A stretch of 19,308 bases of DNA from Alphaproteobacteria bacterium (GCA_030428745.1 JAUIEG010000004.1:1-19308); one strand, 5' to 3'. Shown: positions 1 through 8,613, counted from the first letter of the stretch. Notes: generated from the letters alone by a model not told the origin. Numbers and translations are program-made.

Positions 1-5
1 GGACC

Positions 6-19
6 GTATCGATTGATAC
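6..19. promoter_or_regulatory. Short inverted repeat upstream of mmsA
   Basis: The arms GTATC and GATAC are perfectly complementary around a 4-base centre. The repeat ends 21 bases before the GTG start of the (methyl)malonate-semialdehyde dehydrogenase. It could be half of an operator or part of a longer site cut by the window edge. Five-base arms are expected by chance fairly often, so this is only a candidate, and no regulator gene lies in the window to pair with it. Confidence 0.2.
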
Positions 20-40
20 AATGATATGAGGTGACCTGTA

Positions 41-1558
41 GTGAATGGAACGAGTGTCGGACATTTTATTAACGGCGCGTTTTTGGACGCAAGCGAGAGA
101 CGTGCGAGTGTTACGAACCCCGCCACTGGAGAAATTACGAGATCAGTAGCGCTGGCAAGCGAGGCGGTCGTTGATGCGGCGGTTAAGGCTGCAGCAGAAG
201 CGTTCCCGGCGTGGCGCGCCACCGCACCAGCGAAGCGCGCACGGATTATGTTCCGCTATCGCGAGTTGCTGGAGCGTGACATAGACGAGATCGCAGCGCT
301 CATTACATCTGAGCACGGAAAGGTGTTGGACGACGCCAAGGGAGAAGTCGCGCGCGGAATTGAGGTGGTGGAATATGCTTGCGGCGCGCCTGAACTTTTG
401 AAGGGTGAGCACGCAAAAGATGTAGGTCCTAGGATCGACAGCTGGTCAGAGTTTCATCCGTTAGGCGTTGTCGCAGGAATTACGCCTTTTAACTTTCCCG
501 CGATGGTTCCGATGTGGATGTTTCCTATGGCGTTAATCTGCGGCAACACTTTTGTACTGAAACCGTCTGAAAAAGATCCCAGCGCATCAATGAAGCTTGC
601 TTCCTTATTGAAAGAAGCGGGCCTGCCGGATGGCGTTTTCAACGTCGTCAACGGCGACAAGGCCGCCGTTGACGCGCTTTTAGGCAATCATGACGTTCAG
701 GCGGTGAGTTTCGTTGGCTCCACGCCGATCGCGCGATACATCTATGAGGTTGGTACAAAAAACGGCAAGCGGATTCAGGCCCTTGGCGGTGCGAAGAACC
801 ATGCAATCATAATGCCGGACGCGGATATCGACAACGCCGTCAATGCACTGATGGGCGCGGCATACGGATCCTGCGGTGAACGTTGTATGGCGATTTCGGT
901 CGCCATTTGCGTCGGCGATGACATCGCCGACGCGGTCGTCGCAAAACTGAAAGCAAAAATTGCTGAGATGAAGGTTGGACCGGGTTCGGATATCACCAAC
1001 GCCATGGGTCCGCTCGTGACGCGAGAGCATTTTGAAAAGGTTCGCGGCTATGTAGACCTTGGCGTTGAGGAAGGCGCTGATCTCGTCGTTGACGGACGAG
1101 GTTTCACGGTACCGGGGCATGAAAGCGGAAATTTTCTAGGCGCGTGCTTGTTCGACAACGTGTCTAAGAATATGCGCATTTATAATGAGGAGATTTTCGG
1201 GCCTGTCCTGTGCGTGGTTCGAGCAAATAATCAACAGGAAGCTATGTCCCTCATAGACGATCATGAGTTCGGCAATGGAACCTGCATTTTTACAAGAGAT
1301 GGGGAATCCGCGCGCTTCTTTACGGATAATATCAAAGTCGGCATGGTGGGCGTTAATGTGCCGCTGCCGGTGCCGGTGGCGATACACAGTTTCGGCGGCT
1401 GGAAACAGTCGCTATTCGGCGATCTGTATGCTTATGGGCCTGACAGTGTGCGTTTCTACACAAGGCGGAAAACGATCACGCAGCGCTGGCCGACTGGTGG
1501 CGTGAGAGAAAACATTGAGTTCGCATTTCCGTCAGCTACCCGCAAAGAATCACACTGA
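41..1558 (+). CDS. mmsA: CoA-acylating methylmalonate/malonate-semialdehyde dehydrogenase
   Basis: This cytosolic aldehyde dehydrogenase superfamily enzyme is expected to convert methylmalonate or malonate semialdehyde plus CoA and NAD+ to propionyl-CoA or acetyl-CoA, CO2 and NADH. The 505 residues match the usual length of about 500. Visible hallmarks are the nucleotide-site segment FVLKPSEKDPS and the family-typical GERCMAI motif, whose Cys282 is the catalytic thiol. EEIFGPVL and the C-terminal FYTRRKTITQRW also match MmsA. The GTG start is supported by a GAGGTGA ribosome site at 28-34, and no upstream ATG fits. The stop shares its last base with the symporter's ATG (TGATG), so the two are probably coupled. 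MmsA serves valine and inositol breakdown in many bacteria. Beside gabT/gabD and spermidine-dehydrogenase-like genes, a role in beta-alanine/malonate-semialdehyde disposal is an attractive inference. Family assignment is firm; the in vivo substrate is not. Confidence 0.93.
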   Translation: MNGTSVGHFINGAFLDASERRASVTNPATGEITRSVALASEAVVDAAVKAAAEAFPAWRATAPAKRARIMFRYRELLERDIDEIAALITSEHGKVLDDAKGEVARGIEVVEYACGAPELLKGEHAKDVGPRIDSWSEFHPLGVVAGITPFNFPAMVPMWMFPMALICGNTFVLKPSEKDPSASMKLASLLKEAGLPDGVFNVVNGDKAAVDALLGNHDVQAVSFVGSTPIARYIYEVGTKNGKRIQALGGAKNHAIIMPDADIDNAVNALMGAAYGSCGERCMAISVAICVGDDIADAVVAKLKAKIAEMKVGPGSDITNAMGPLVTREHFEKVRGYVDLGVEEGADLVVDGRGFTVPGHESGNFLGACLFDNVSKNMRIYNEEIFGPVLCVVRANNQQEAMSLIDDHEFGNGTCIFTRDGESARFFTDNIKVGMVGVNVPLPVPVAIHSFGGWKQSLFGDLYAYGPDSVRFYTRRKTITQRWPTGGVRENIEFAFPSATRKESH

Positions 1559-3012
1559 TGAACGATAGTCTTATCGTAATCGGCGTCGTATGCGCATATT
1601 TATGCGCAATGATGGTTATCGGCATAGCCGCTCGTCCCCGAGACGCATCAAAGAAGGAATATTACATAGCGGGAAAGCGTTTGCCCTATTGGGTTATCGC
1701 ATTTTCAATGAATGCAACGGGCGAAAGTGCGTGGCTTTTGTTGGGCCTTTCCGGCACGGCGTATGTTGCTGGCGCGAGCGCATATTGGGTGGTAGTCGGA
1801 GAAACGCTAGGTATATGGATGAGTTGGCGGTTGGTTGCAAAGAGACTCAGCCAAGAAGGCGCTATTGCTGATGCCGTGACCGTACCTGACGTCCTGGCGG
1901 CGAAGCTAGGCGATCCTATGCGCCTTTTGCGACTCTGTTCGGTTGTCATTATCTTAGTTATGGTGCTTGTCTACGTGGCGGCGCAGATGCTGGCGACGGG
2001 GAAAGCCTTCGAGAGCTTTCTGGGATGGCCATATGCAGTAGGCGTTCTTGCCGGCGGGTTCGTTACGATTGTCTATACAAGTTTTGGCGGATTCCGCGGC
2101 GTCGCTTATACCGATACCGCACAAGCGTTGTTGATGTTGTTTGCAGTGTTCGCGGTCCCGGTCATGGGGCTGGCAGAGGCTGGCGGCGTAAGCGCCGTAG
2201 TTTCGTCTCTAAGGGATGCAAACGAAGGGCTATTACAGCTTTTTCCGGCATCGCTAGGCATGAGCGCCGCTATTGTCGCTGTAGCCAGTTCTTTGGCGGT
2301 TGGGCTTCCATTTCTCGGGGTGCCGCAACTTCTCATACGCTACATTGCAATTAACGATGAGAAGGAAGTTGTGCGCGCAAGCCGTATATCGGTGATTGTC
2401 ATCTTTGCGCTGGGCTTCGGTGCAGTATCGACGGGGCTTGTGGGCAGGGCCTTGACGCCTGGATTGGATGACGCCGAAACAATTATGCCGCTTCTGAGCG
2501 ACAGCTTGTTTCCGCCATTCGTGACGGGTCTCTTGGTCGCTGCCGTCCTCTCTGCGATTATGTCTACCGTAAGCTCACTGATGAATTTGGCGTCTTCCGC
2601 TATTGTCGGCGACGTTTATCATCAGATGTTCCGTCCGGATGTAGATACAAAGCGGCTCGGCCGCCTTGGTGTCTGGGTTACTGCTTTTGTAGGTATCGGT
2701 GGAGCGCTAATTGCATTGCGTCAAGATGGCTTGATTTTTCAGTTTGTGCTTTTCGCCTGGGCTGGGTTGGGCGCCGCCTTTGCGCCGCCGGTGCTTTGCA
2801 TGCTTTGGTGGCGGGGAACGACCTGGCAAGGCGCTTTAACCGGGATGATTGGCGGTTTTTTCGCCACGGTTCTGTGGCTCGTAAAGTTCAAAGATGATTT
2901 CTACGGCTTGTATGAAATGATTCCGGGTCTTGCGGCGGGTGTTGTCTGCACGGTCGTCGTCAGTCTGTTGACGCAGCCAAAGCCAGACACGGACACTGGC
3001 CACGCTCAATAG
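1558..3012 (+). CDS. Sodium:solute symporter (SSS family, PutP-like)
   Basis: This is an inner-membrane carrier of 484 residues, dominated by hydrophobic segments consistent with about 13 transmembrane helices. SSS hallmarks are visible. They are the YYIAGKRLPYWV segment after helix 1, NATGESAWLLLGLSG in helix 2, YTSFGGFRGVAYTDTAQ, and MSTVSSLMNLASSAIVGD from residue 335. The last matches the PutP region whose Ser/Thr residues bind sodium. PutP relatives carry proline and other small amino acids or carboxylates with Na+. The substrate here cannot be read from sequence. The gene starts inside the mmsA stop codon, so it probably supplies a precursor of the MmsA substrate or a product of the neighbouring periplasmic oxidases, such as beta-alanine or GABA. 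That is inference from context. About 60 bases separate it from the next gene. Confidence 0.9.
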   Translation: MNDSLIVIGVVCAYLCAMMVIGIAARPRDASKKEYYIAGKRLPYWVIAFSMNATGESAWLLLGLSGTAYVAGASAYWVVVGETLGIWMSWRLVAKRLSQEGAIADAVTVPDVLAAKLGDPMRLLRLCSVVIILVMVLVYVAAQMLATGKAFESFLGWPYAVGVLAGGFVTIVYTSFGGFRGVAYTDTAQALLMLFAVFAVPVMGLAEAGGVSAVVSSLRDANEGLLQLFPASLGMSAAIVAVASSLAVGLPFLGVPQLLIRYIAINDEKEVVRASRISVIVIFALGFGAVSTGLVGRALTPGLDDAETIMPLLSDSLFPPFVTGLLVAAVLSAIMSTVSSLMNLASSAIVGDVYHQMFRPDVDTKRLGRLGVWVTAFVGIGGALIALRQDGLIFQFVLFAWAGLGAAFAPPVLCMLWWRGTTWQGALTGMIGGFFATVLWLVKFKDDFYGLYEMIPGLAAGVVCTVVVSLLTQPKPDTDTGHAQ

Positions 3013-3072
3013 CTGGCTGCGGCTGGCGCAATAAGGGCCCACGCGCCGCTGGGCGCTCGAAAGGTAAGGGAC

Positions 3073-3546
3073 ATGATGAGCAAGATGGATCTGAATATCG
3101 ACGGGGAAACTGTCACTGTCGACTGTAATCCTGACATGCCCTTGTTATGGGTTCTGAGGGACCGCTTGGGCAAGGTTGGGACGCGATTTGGTTGCGGCGC
3201 GGGTCTTTGCGGGGCTTGTACCGTCCATTTCGATGGGCAGGCGGTTCGGTCGTGCCAGCTTCCGGTCGGATCGGTGGGCGATGCGCGTATTGTAACGGTT
3301 GAGCACCTCGAAAACAGCGAGATAGGACGCGCTCTGCAGGAAGCATGGCTCGAAGAAGATGTCGTACAATGCGGATACTGCCAATCCGGACAACTTATGA
3401 GCGCATCTTCGCTGCTCGCGTCGACGCCGTCGCCCGACGACCAGGTGATCGACGCGGCGATGGCGGGCAATCTTTGCCGTTGCGCGACTTATGTACGTAT
3501 ACGCGCGGCAATCCGGAGCGCGGCCCGCAAGCTGGGAGGCGAATAA
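3073..3546 (+). CDS. (2Fe-2S)-binding small subunit of molybdenum hydroxylase (IorA-type)
   Basis: This is the electron-transfer subunit of a xanthine-dehydrogenase-family enzyme of the isoquinoline 1-oxidoreductase/aldehyde oxidoreductase type. All eight cluster ligands are present. The plant-type ferredoxin domain has Cys41, Cys46, Cys49 and Cys61. The C-terminal helical domain has Cys100, Cys103, Cys135 and Cys137 (QCGYCQSG and LCRC). The length of 157 residues is normal. There is no signal peptide. As in this family, it probably crosses the membrane folded, carried by the Tat signal of its partner. ATG at 3073 follows a purine-rich GGTAAGGG; a second ATG at 3076 would remove only one residue. 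Its TAA overlaps the ATG of the large subunit (TAATG), so the two are translationally coupled. The substrate is unknown; an aldehyde is a reasonable guess from the neighbours. Confidence 0.92.
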   Translation: MMSKMDLNIDGETVTVDCNPDMPLLWVLRDRLGKVGTRFGCGAGLCGACTVHFDGQAVRSCQLPVGSVGDARIVTVEHLENSEIGRALQEAWLEEDVVQCGYCQSGQLMSASSLLASTPSPDDQVIDAAMAGNLCRCATYVRIRAAIRSAARKLGGE

Positions 3547-5708
3547 TGGCGTTTTCAGATTCAACGACCCGCCGTTCCGTTCTTAAAGCCGGCGCCGCGT
3601 TTGGCGGTCTGTTGATCGTATCGTGCTCCGCGGAATCGGATGTTTCGGATGGCAAGAGGTTGCTCAGCCCCAAGGAGTTGCAGAAGCGTTACGATGTCAA
3701 CGCCTATATTCGCCTGACCAAAAAGGGGCGCGCGTATTTCTTTTTGCCTGGAACCGAGATGGGACAGGGGATTAGCACCAGTCTCGCCATGATTCTGGCT
3801 GAGGAGCTCGATTATCCGATGGACGCCGTGTCGATGGAACAGGCGCCGTCGAACATCGAGGTCTATGGCATGCAAAGCACCGGCGGCTCAATGTCGATCC
3901 GCAGCAATTTTGACAAGCTTCGGGAAGTCGCCGCTGCGGCGCGAGCTATGCTGGTCGCGGAAGCCGCCGAACGCTGGGGCGACCACCCGGCGGCTTGTAG
4001 AACTGAAGCCGGCGCCGTCTATTCTGCGGATGGGCGCAAGCGGTTTGCATTTGGCGATCTTGTCGAAAACGCAAGTGGAAGGCAGCCTCCGGAGAAGCCG
4101 CAGTTGAAGCGAAAGTCCGATTACAAAGTAATCGGCGTTCCTCAATCCCGTATTGACGCCAAAGAGCGCATCAGCGGCAAGGCAATCTATGGAATAGATG
4201 TGAGTCTGCCGGGCATGAAATACGCGGCGCTCGCTTTCCCGCCCCACATCGGCGGATCGGTCAAATCTTATGATGACAAGCCGGCGAGGGCTTTAGCTGG
4301 GGTTGTTGATGTGATCGGCCTGCCGGAAGCAGTGGCGGTGATCGCGGACGATACTTGGACTGCGATGCAGGCGCGTGACGCGTTGCTGGTTGAATGGACC
4401 GAGCCCGACAACAAGGCCTTAAATCTAAAAACCATATACGATGATCTTGAGGCAGGTTTAAATGAGCCGGGGTCGGTCGCCGTGGCGACCGAGGGACATG
4501 AAGCGTCGATGCAAAAAGCTGCCGACAAGTTCGCGGCGGTCTATCGCCAGCCGTTCCTGGCTCATGCCGCATTGGAGCCGATGAACTGCATCGCCCATGT
4601 GCAAGAGAAAGCGTGCGAGATCTGGTCCGGCACGCAAGTCGTCGGCGATGCTCAGCTTGCCACGGCTGAAATGCTCGGTTTGCCTGCCGAGGCTGTAACA
4701 ATTCATAATTATCCCATGGGCGGAGGCTTCGGGCGGCGTCTTGAAATCGACGGCATCCTCACTGCGACGGCCATCGCGCGGCAGGTTCCATACCCGGTAA
4801 AAATGACCTGGTCGCGACAGGACGACATTCATCGCGATTATTTCAGGCCAGCATATGCCGACAGGATCGAGGCGGCGTTGAACGAAGACGGTCGCCCCGT
4901 CGCTTGGACGCACCGTATAGCTGGTTCCTCAATCCTTGCGCGGCTTATGGGGCCTGAATTCAAGGGCGTTGATTTCGACGCGGTGGAATGCGCGGTCGAG
5001 CCCCTCTACAAACTGGATGACCACCGAGTCGAGTTCAGGCGCGTAGAAACGGGTTCGGTCCGGACAAGCTGGTGGCGCGGTGTTGGCCCCCTGCGCAGCA
5101 CGTTCGTTCTGGAAAGTTTCATTGACGAGCTTGCATACAAGGCCGGCGTCGATCCTCTGACCTACCGCCGCGAGTTGCTCTCCGATCCGCGTATGATCGC
5201 GCTTCTCGATCGCGTCGCCGAAATGGCCGGCTGGGGGGAGCCCTTGGAAAAGGGGCGTGGACGCGGCATAGCTCTGCAACACGCCTTCGGCAGCTACGGG
5301 GCGATGATTATGGACGTCTCCTTATCGGAAGACGCCGGTTTGTCGGTAAACAAGATCTTCTGTGCGGTTGATTGCGGTCTCATTATCAATCCCCGCGGGG
5401 TGGAGGCGCAGGTTCAAGGCGGCGCTTTGTTTGGCTTGTCGGCCGCGTTGGGGGAAGGCGTTGACATCGAACAGGCGGAAATCGTTCAAGGCAACTACGA
5501 CACTTACAATGTCTTGCGCATGCCAGAGGCGCCAGAAGTGTCAGTGTCGACGATTGAGGGCGATGAGGCGCCCGGAGGGCTTGGCGAACTGGGAACAACA
5601 TTGAGCGCGCCCGCGCTGGTGAATGCCATTTACGCGGCTTCATCGCTTCGCCTGCGCAAGCTTCCCGTGCGCGAAGCGCTGGCCGGTCTGCGCGCGAGGG
5701 GCGAATGA
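3546..5708 (+). CDS. Molybdopterin-binding large subunit of exported aldehyde/N-heterocycle oxidoreductase (IorB-type)
   Basis: This is the catalytic subunit (720 residues) of a molybdenum hydroxylase with the single-chain IorB architecture, which usually carries a molybdopterin cytosine dinucleotide cofactor. Residues 8-27 form a Tat signal (TRRSVLKAG then a hydrophobic stretch) ending in IVSC, which fits a lipobox. The protein may therefore be a periplasmic lipoprotein anchored at Cys27. Family motifs are GTEMGQG at about 69-75, GGGFGRR near 392-398, WWRGVGP near 509, and GLGELGT near 678-684, which supplies the expected catalytic Glu. An in-frame extension reaches back to 3345, but the ATG at 3546 places the Tat signal correctly and overlaps the upstream stop. 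Known relatives oxidise isoquinoline, nicotinate or aldehydes. Next to gabD/gabT and amine dehydrogenases, an aminoaldehyde is a plausible substrate, by inference. The usual cytochrome c partner gene is not found directly downstream. Confidence 0.92.
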   Translation: MAFSDSTTRRSVLKAGAAFGGLLIVSCSAESDVSDGKRLLSPKELQKRYDVNAYIRLTKKGRAYFFLPGTEMGQGISTSLAMILAEELDYPMDAVSMEQAPSNIEVYGMQSTGGSMSIRSNFDKLREVAAAARAMLVAEAAERWGDHPAACRTEAGAVYSADGRKRFAFGDLVENASGRQPPEKPQLKRKSDYKVIGVPQSRIDAKERISGKAIYGIDVSLPGMKYAALAFPPHIGGSVKSYDDKPARALAGVVDVIGLPEAVAVIADDTWTAMQARDALLVEWTEPDNKALNLKTIYDDLEAGLNEPGSVAVATEGHEASMQKAADKFAAVYRQPFLAHAALEPMNCIAHVQEKACEIWSGTQVVGDAQLATAEMLGLPAEAVTIHNYPMGGGFGRRLEIDGILTATAIARQVPYPVKMTWSRQDDIHRDYFRPAYADRIEAALNEDGRPVAWTHRIAGSSILARLMGPEFKGVDFDAVECAVEPLYKLDDHRVEFRRVETGSVRTSWWRGVGPLRSTFVLESFIDELAYKAGVDPLTYRRELLSDPRMIALLDRVAEMAGWGEPLEKGRGRGIALQHAFGSYGAMIMDVSLSEDAGLSVNKIFCAVDCGLIINPRGVEAQVQGGALFGLSAALGEGVDIEQAEIVQGNYDTYNVLRMPEAPEVSVSTIEGDEAPGGLGELGTTLSAPALVNAIYAASSLRLRKLPVREALAGLRARGE

Positions 5709-5773
5709 GAAAATCTGTCTGGCTTTGGGTGACCTTTACGATTGTCGAACTGTCGAGAGTTGAACATGCTTAA
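5705..5773 (+). other. 22-codon ORF overlapping iorB stop and gabD start; possible gene remnant
   Basis: An ATG embedded in the stop of the molybdenum subunit (ATGA) opens a 22-codon frame. The peptide begins MRKSVWLWVTFTIV and ends at TAA 5771-5773, just inside the following dehydrogenase gene. The start reads like the first half of a signal peptide or membrane anchor. In many IorAB-type operons the next gene encodes a c-type cytochrome with such an N terminus. One reading is that this is the stump of a deleted cytochrome gene. Another is that it is only a leader that couples translation from iorB to gabD. It may also be chance, since ATGA overlaps arise easily. No heme motif survives. Confidence 0.35.
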
Positions 5774-7220
5774 TTTAGCAAACGCGGATCTGTTGAAATC
5801 CCAGGCCCTCATCGGAGGAAAGTGGATCGGCGGCGCTGGCCAGTTTCCAGTAACTGACCCCTCTACCGGCCAGATGATTGCGTCCGTTGCTGAGTGTGGT
5901 GCAGCCGAAGCGGAGCAGGCGGTGCTTGCGGCGCAAGAGGCTTTCGTCTCCTGGCGCAAAACCACTGCGAAAGAAAGAAGCGCTCATTTAAGAGCCTGGC
6001 ATGCGGAGATCCTCGCCAACCAAGAGGATCTTGCGCAAATTCTCACTGCCGAGCAGGGTAAGCCTTTAGCTGAAGCGCGAGGGGAAATCGCATACGGCGC
6101 AAGTTATATCGAATGGTTCGCAGAAGAAGCCAAGCGAACATACGGAGAAACGATCCCAGGGCCATCGGCGGATAAAAGACCGATTACTATACGTCAGCCC
6201 GTCGGCGTGGTCGCCTGTATTACGCCGTGGAATTTTCCCAACGCAATGCTGGCGCGAAAAATTGCGCCAGCATTGGCCGCGGGGTGCACAGTCATATGTA
6301 AACCTGCGAACGAAACGCCTTTGTCGGCCTTTGCATTGGCGGCTCTCGCCGAAAAAGTCGGCATTCCGGCTGGCGTTATCAACATTTTATGCGGGAAGAC
6401 TGATGAGATTGGCTTGGCTTTAACCCGTAGTAATATCGTTCGGAAACTGAGTTTTACCGGATCGACGGCAGTGGGAAAATTGCTCAGCGCTCAGTGCGCT
6501 GAAACGCTAAAACGCACTTCTATGGAGCTTGGCGGTAATGCTCCATTCATCGTCTTCGATGATGCGGATTTAGACGAAGCCGTCAAAGGAGCGATCATCT
6601 GCAAATTCCGTAATGCGGGGCAAACATGTGTTTGCGCGAACCGAATCTACGTTCAAGAACACGTATATAACTCATTTGTGGCGAAATTTTCAAAGGCGGT
6701 CGAGCGTCTGAAAACCGGAGATGGCCGGTCGGCAAATGTCGAGATTGGGCCGTTGATCCATGCGCGCGCGTTGCAGGGCGTGCTTTCGTTGATAAGCGAT
6801 GCTGTTTCACATGGAGCGGAAGTGAAGATTGGCGGCGAGCTACACTCCGCCGGAGAAGCGTTCTTGTCGCCAACAGTTCTCACGAATGTCACAAATGAGA
6901 TGCGGATTACGCAACAGGAAATTTTCGGGCCAGTCGCGACGGTCGTGAAGTTTTCTTTGGAGGAAGAGGTCGTCTCAATGGCGAATGATACGGAGTATGG
7001 TTTGGCGAGCTATATATATACCCGCGACATAGGTCGTGCTTGGCGCGTGAGTGAGGCTCTAGAGTACGGCATGGTTGGTGTGAATGAAGGAATAATCTCA
7101 AATGAAATGGCGCCGTTTGGCGGCATCAAGCATTCGGGACATGGTCGGGAGGGGTCGGCGCATGGCCTCGATGACTATACCGAGATAAAGTATATTTGTT
7201 TTGGGGGTTTGGATAAATGA
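5766..7220 (+). CDS. gabD: NAD(P)-dependent succinate-semialdehyde dehydrogenase (GabD-like aldehyde dehydrogenase)
   Basis: This cytosolic aldehyde dehydrogenase of 484 residues probably oxidises succinate semialdehyde to succinate, the last step of GABA breakdown. Key motifs are ACITPWNFPNAML, VICKPANETPLSA, FTGSTAVGK, MELGGNAPFIVF with general base Glu254, and NAGQTCVCANR with nucleophile Cys288. With the ATG at 5766, Glu254 and Cys288 fall on the positions I recall for E. coli GabD. This supports 5766 over a TTG at 5742 that would add eight residues. A CGAGAG ribosome site lies six bases upstream. The stop overlaps the ATG of the aminotransferase (ATGA), so gabD and gabT form a coupled pair. 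Related dehydrogenases act on glutarate semialdehyde or 4-aminobutanal, and a broader aldehyde range is possible. The coding sequence looks less GC-rich than iorAB, by eye only. Confidence 0.9.
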   Translation: MLNLANADLLKSQALIGGKWIGGAGQFPVTDPSTGQMIASVAECGAAEAEQAVLAAQEAFVSWRKTTAKERSAHLRAWHAEILANQEDLAQILTAEQGKPLAEARGEIAYGASYIEWFAEEAKRTYGETIPGPSADKRPITIRQPVGVVACITPWNFPNAMLARKIAPALAAGCTVICKPANETPLSAFALAALAEKVGIPAGVINILCGKTDEIGLALTRSNIVRKLSFTGSTAVGKLLSAQCAETLKRTSMELGGNAPFIVFDDADLDEAVKGAIICKFRNAGQTCVCANRIYVQEHVYNSFVAKFSKAVERLKTGDGRSANVEIGPLIHARALQGVLSLISDAVSHGAEVKIGGELHSAGEAFLSPTVLTNVTNEMRITQQEIFGPVATVVKFSLEEEVVSMANDTEYGLASYIYTRDIGRAWRVSEALEYGMVGVNEGIISNEMAPFGGIKHSGHGREGSAHGLDDYTEIKYICFGGLDK

Positions 7221-8545
7221 CGCGTGCAAACACAAGGTCGGACGTCAAATCTATGAATAATGCGGAATTGGATATTCGCAAGCAAAGCGCGATGGCGCGC
7301 GGCGAAGGAGCCGTTGCGGCGCTTTACGTCGATCGGGCATCGGGTTCCGAAATCTGGGATGTTGAAGGGAAGCGTTACATCGACTTCGCAACAGGCATTG
7401 CCGTTTGTAATACTGGGCATCTGCATCCCAAAGTCAAAGCCGCTGTGAGTGCTCAACTTGATCGTTTTAGCCACACTTGCGTAATGGTCACGCCCTATGA
7501 ATCCGCAGTGAGACTTGCGGAACGGATTAATGACTGCGCGCCAGGCGCATCCCCGAAGAAAACGATGTTTGTGACGACCGGAGCGGAAGCGGTTGAGAAT
7601 GCGGTGAAAATAGCGCGGAGTTATACAAACAAGCGTGGCGTGATTGCTTTCGACGGCGGGTATCACGGCCGCACAAATCTTACCATGGGGCTAACGGGGA
7701 AAGTGACGCCCTACAAGAATAAATTCGGACCATTCGCCGGTGAAATATATCGTGCGCCGTTTCCCATTGAATATCATGGCGTATCCGTAGAGCATGCGCT
7801 GCATGCGATTGACATGTTGTTTAAAACCGACATCGAGCCATCCGATTGCGCGGCGATACTTGTGGAGCCGGTTCAGGGCGAAGGAGGATTCTATCCGGCG
7901 CCGGACGAATTCATGAAAGTTCTTCGTAAGATTTGTGATGATCATCAAATCGTTCTGATAGCAGACGAAATTCAAACCGGATTTGGTCGAACAGGGAGGA
8001 TGTTCGCGTGCGAGCATGCGGATGTCGAACCGGATCTAATGACTTTTGCGAAGGGCGTTGCGGGCGGATTTCCGCTTGCGGGCGTCGTGGGAAAAGCGAA
8101 TGTGATGGATGCGCCGGAGCCGGGTCGGCTAGGCGGCACTTACGCCGGATCGCCCATTGGATGTTCGGCGGCGCTTGCGGTTCTTGATGTCATAGCGTCA
8201 GAAGATCTTGTCGAGCGGGCTAACGTCATTGGCGAGATTTTTCATGAACGTCTACATAAGTTAAAAGAGGAATTTTCGGGTTATATTGGCGATATCCGCG
8301 CTAAACGCGGCGCTATGATTGCTTTGGAAGTGGTTTCGAATGGATCCGCTGACGAACCAGACCCCGTTCTCACGAAGAAACTCCTGACTAACTGCTATGC
8401 CGCAGGGTTGATTGTGCTTACTTGCGGCATTCGCGGCAATGTCTTCCGATTCCTGCCTGCGCTGACGATCCCGGATAATATTTTAGAAGAAGGCCTGGAA
8501 ACGTTTTGCCGAGTGTTTTCAGAAACCGTGACGAAAAAAGTATGA
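7217..8545 (+). CDS. gabT: 4-aminobutyrate aminotransferase (class III, PLP-dependent)
   Basis: This class III aminotransferase should transfer the amino group of GABA to 2-oxoglutarate, giving succinate semialdehyde for GabD. Several family members also accept beta-alanine, delta-aminovalerate or longer omega-amines. Visible motifs are YIDFATGIAVCNTGHLHP, TTGAEAVENAVKIAR, the PLP-pyridine Asp motif LIADEIQTGFGRTGRMFA, and TFAKGVAGGFPLAG, where Lys279 forms the Schiff base. The C terminus (TCGIRGNVFRFLPALTIP) is also characteristic. The ATG at 7217 overlaps the gabD stop and is used here. An ATG at 7253, giving 430 residues and an N terminus resembling E. coli GabT, is equally plausible, and then the lysine is residue 267. 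This gene, with gabD, makes GABA the clearest intermediate of the island. Confidence 0.92.
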   Translation: MTRANTRSDVKSMNNAELDIRKQSAMARGEGAVAALYVDRASGSEIWDVEGKRYIDFATGIAVCNTGHLHPKVKAAVSAQLDRFSHTCVMVTPYESAVRLAERINDCAPGASPKKTMFVTTGAEAVENAVKIARSYTNKRGVIAFDGGYHGRTNLTMGLTGKVTPYKNKFGPFAGEIYRAPFPIEYHGVSVEHALHAIDMLFKTDIEPSDCAAILVEPVQGEGGFYPAPDEFMKVLRKICDDHQIVLIADEIQTGFGRTGRMFACEHADVEPDLMTFAKGVAGGFPLAGVVGKANVMDAPEPGRLGGTYAGSPIGCSAALAVLDVIASEDLVERANVIGEIFHERLHKLKEEFSGYIGDIRAKRGAMIALEVVSNGSADEPDPVLTKKLLTNCYAAGLIVLTCGIRGNVFRFLPALTIPDNILEEGLETFCRVFSETVTKKV

Positions 8546-8613
8546 CAAAGCGGGCGCGGCCATCGGCATGACAAGGCTGCATATCTAGCTAAAAATCTGG
8601 GGAGCGTATTATC

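Noticed and set aside
3043..3056. Hairpin GCGCC/GGCGC between the symporter and iorA
   Set aside because: Only five base pairs, no T-run, and it lies in a 60-base gap within an apparent operon, so it is not a credible terminator.
3345..3545. Upstream extension of the molybdenum large subunit
   Set aside because: It lies wholly inside the iron-sulfur subunit gene in another frame, and the Tat signal begins at the ATG at 3546.
5742..5765. TTG start for gabD giving eight extra residues
   Set aside because: The ATG at 5766 has a ribosome site and puts Glu254 and Cys288 on the familiar GabD positions.
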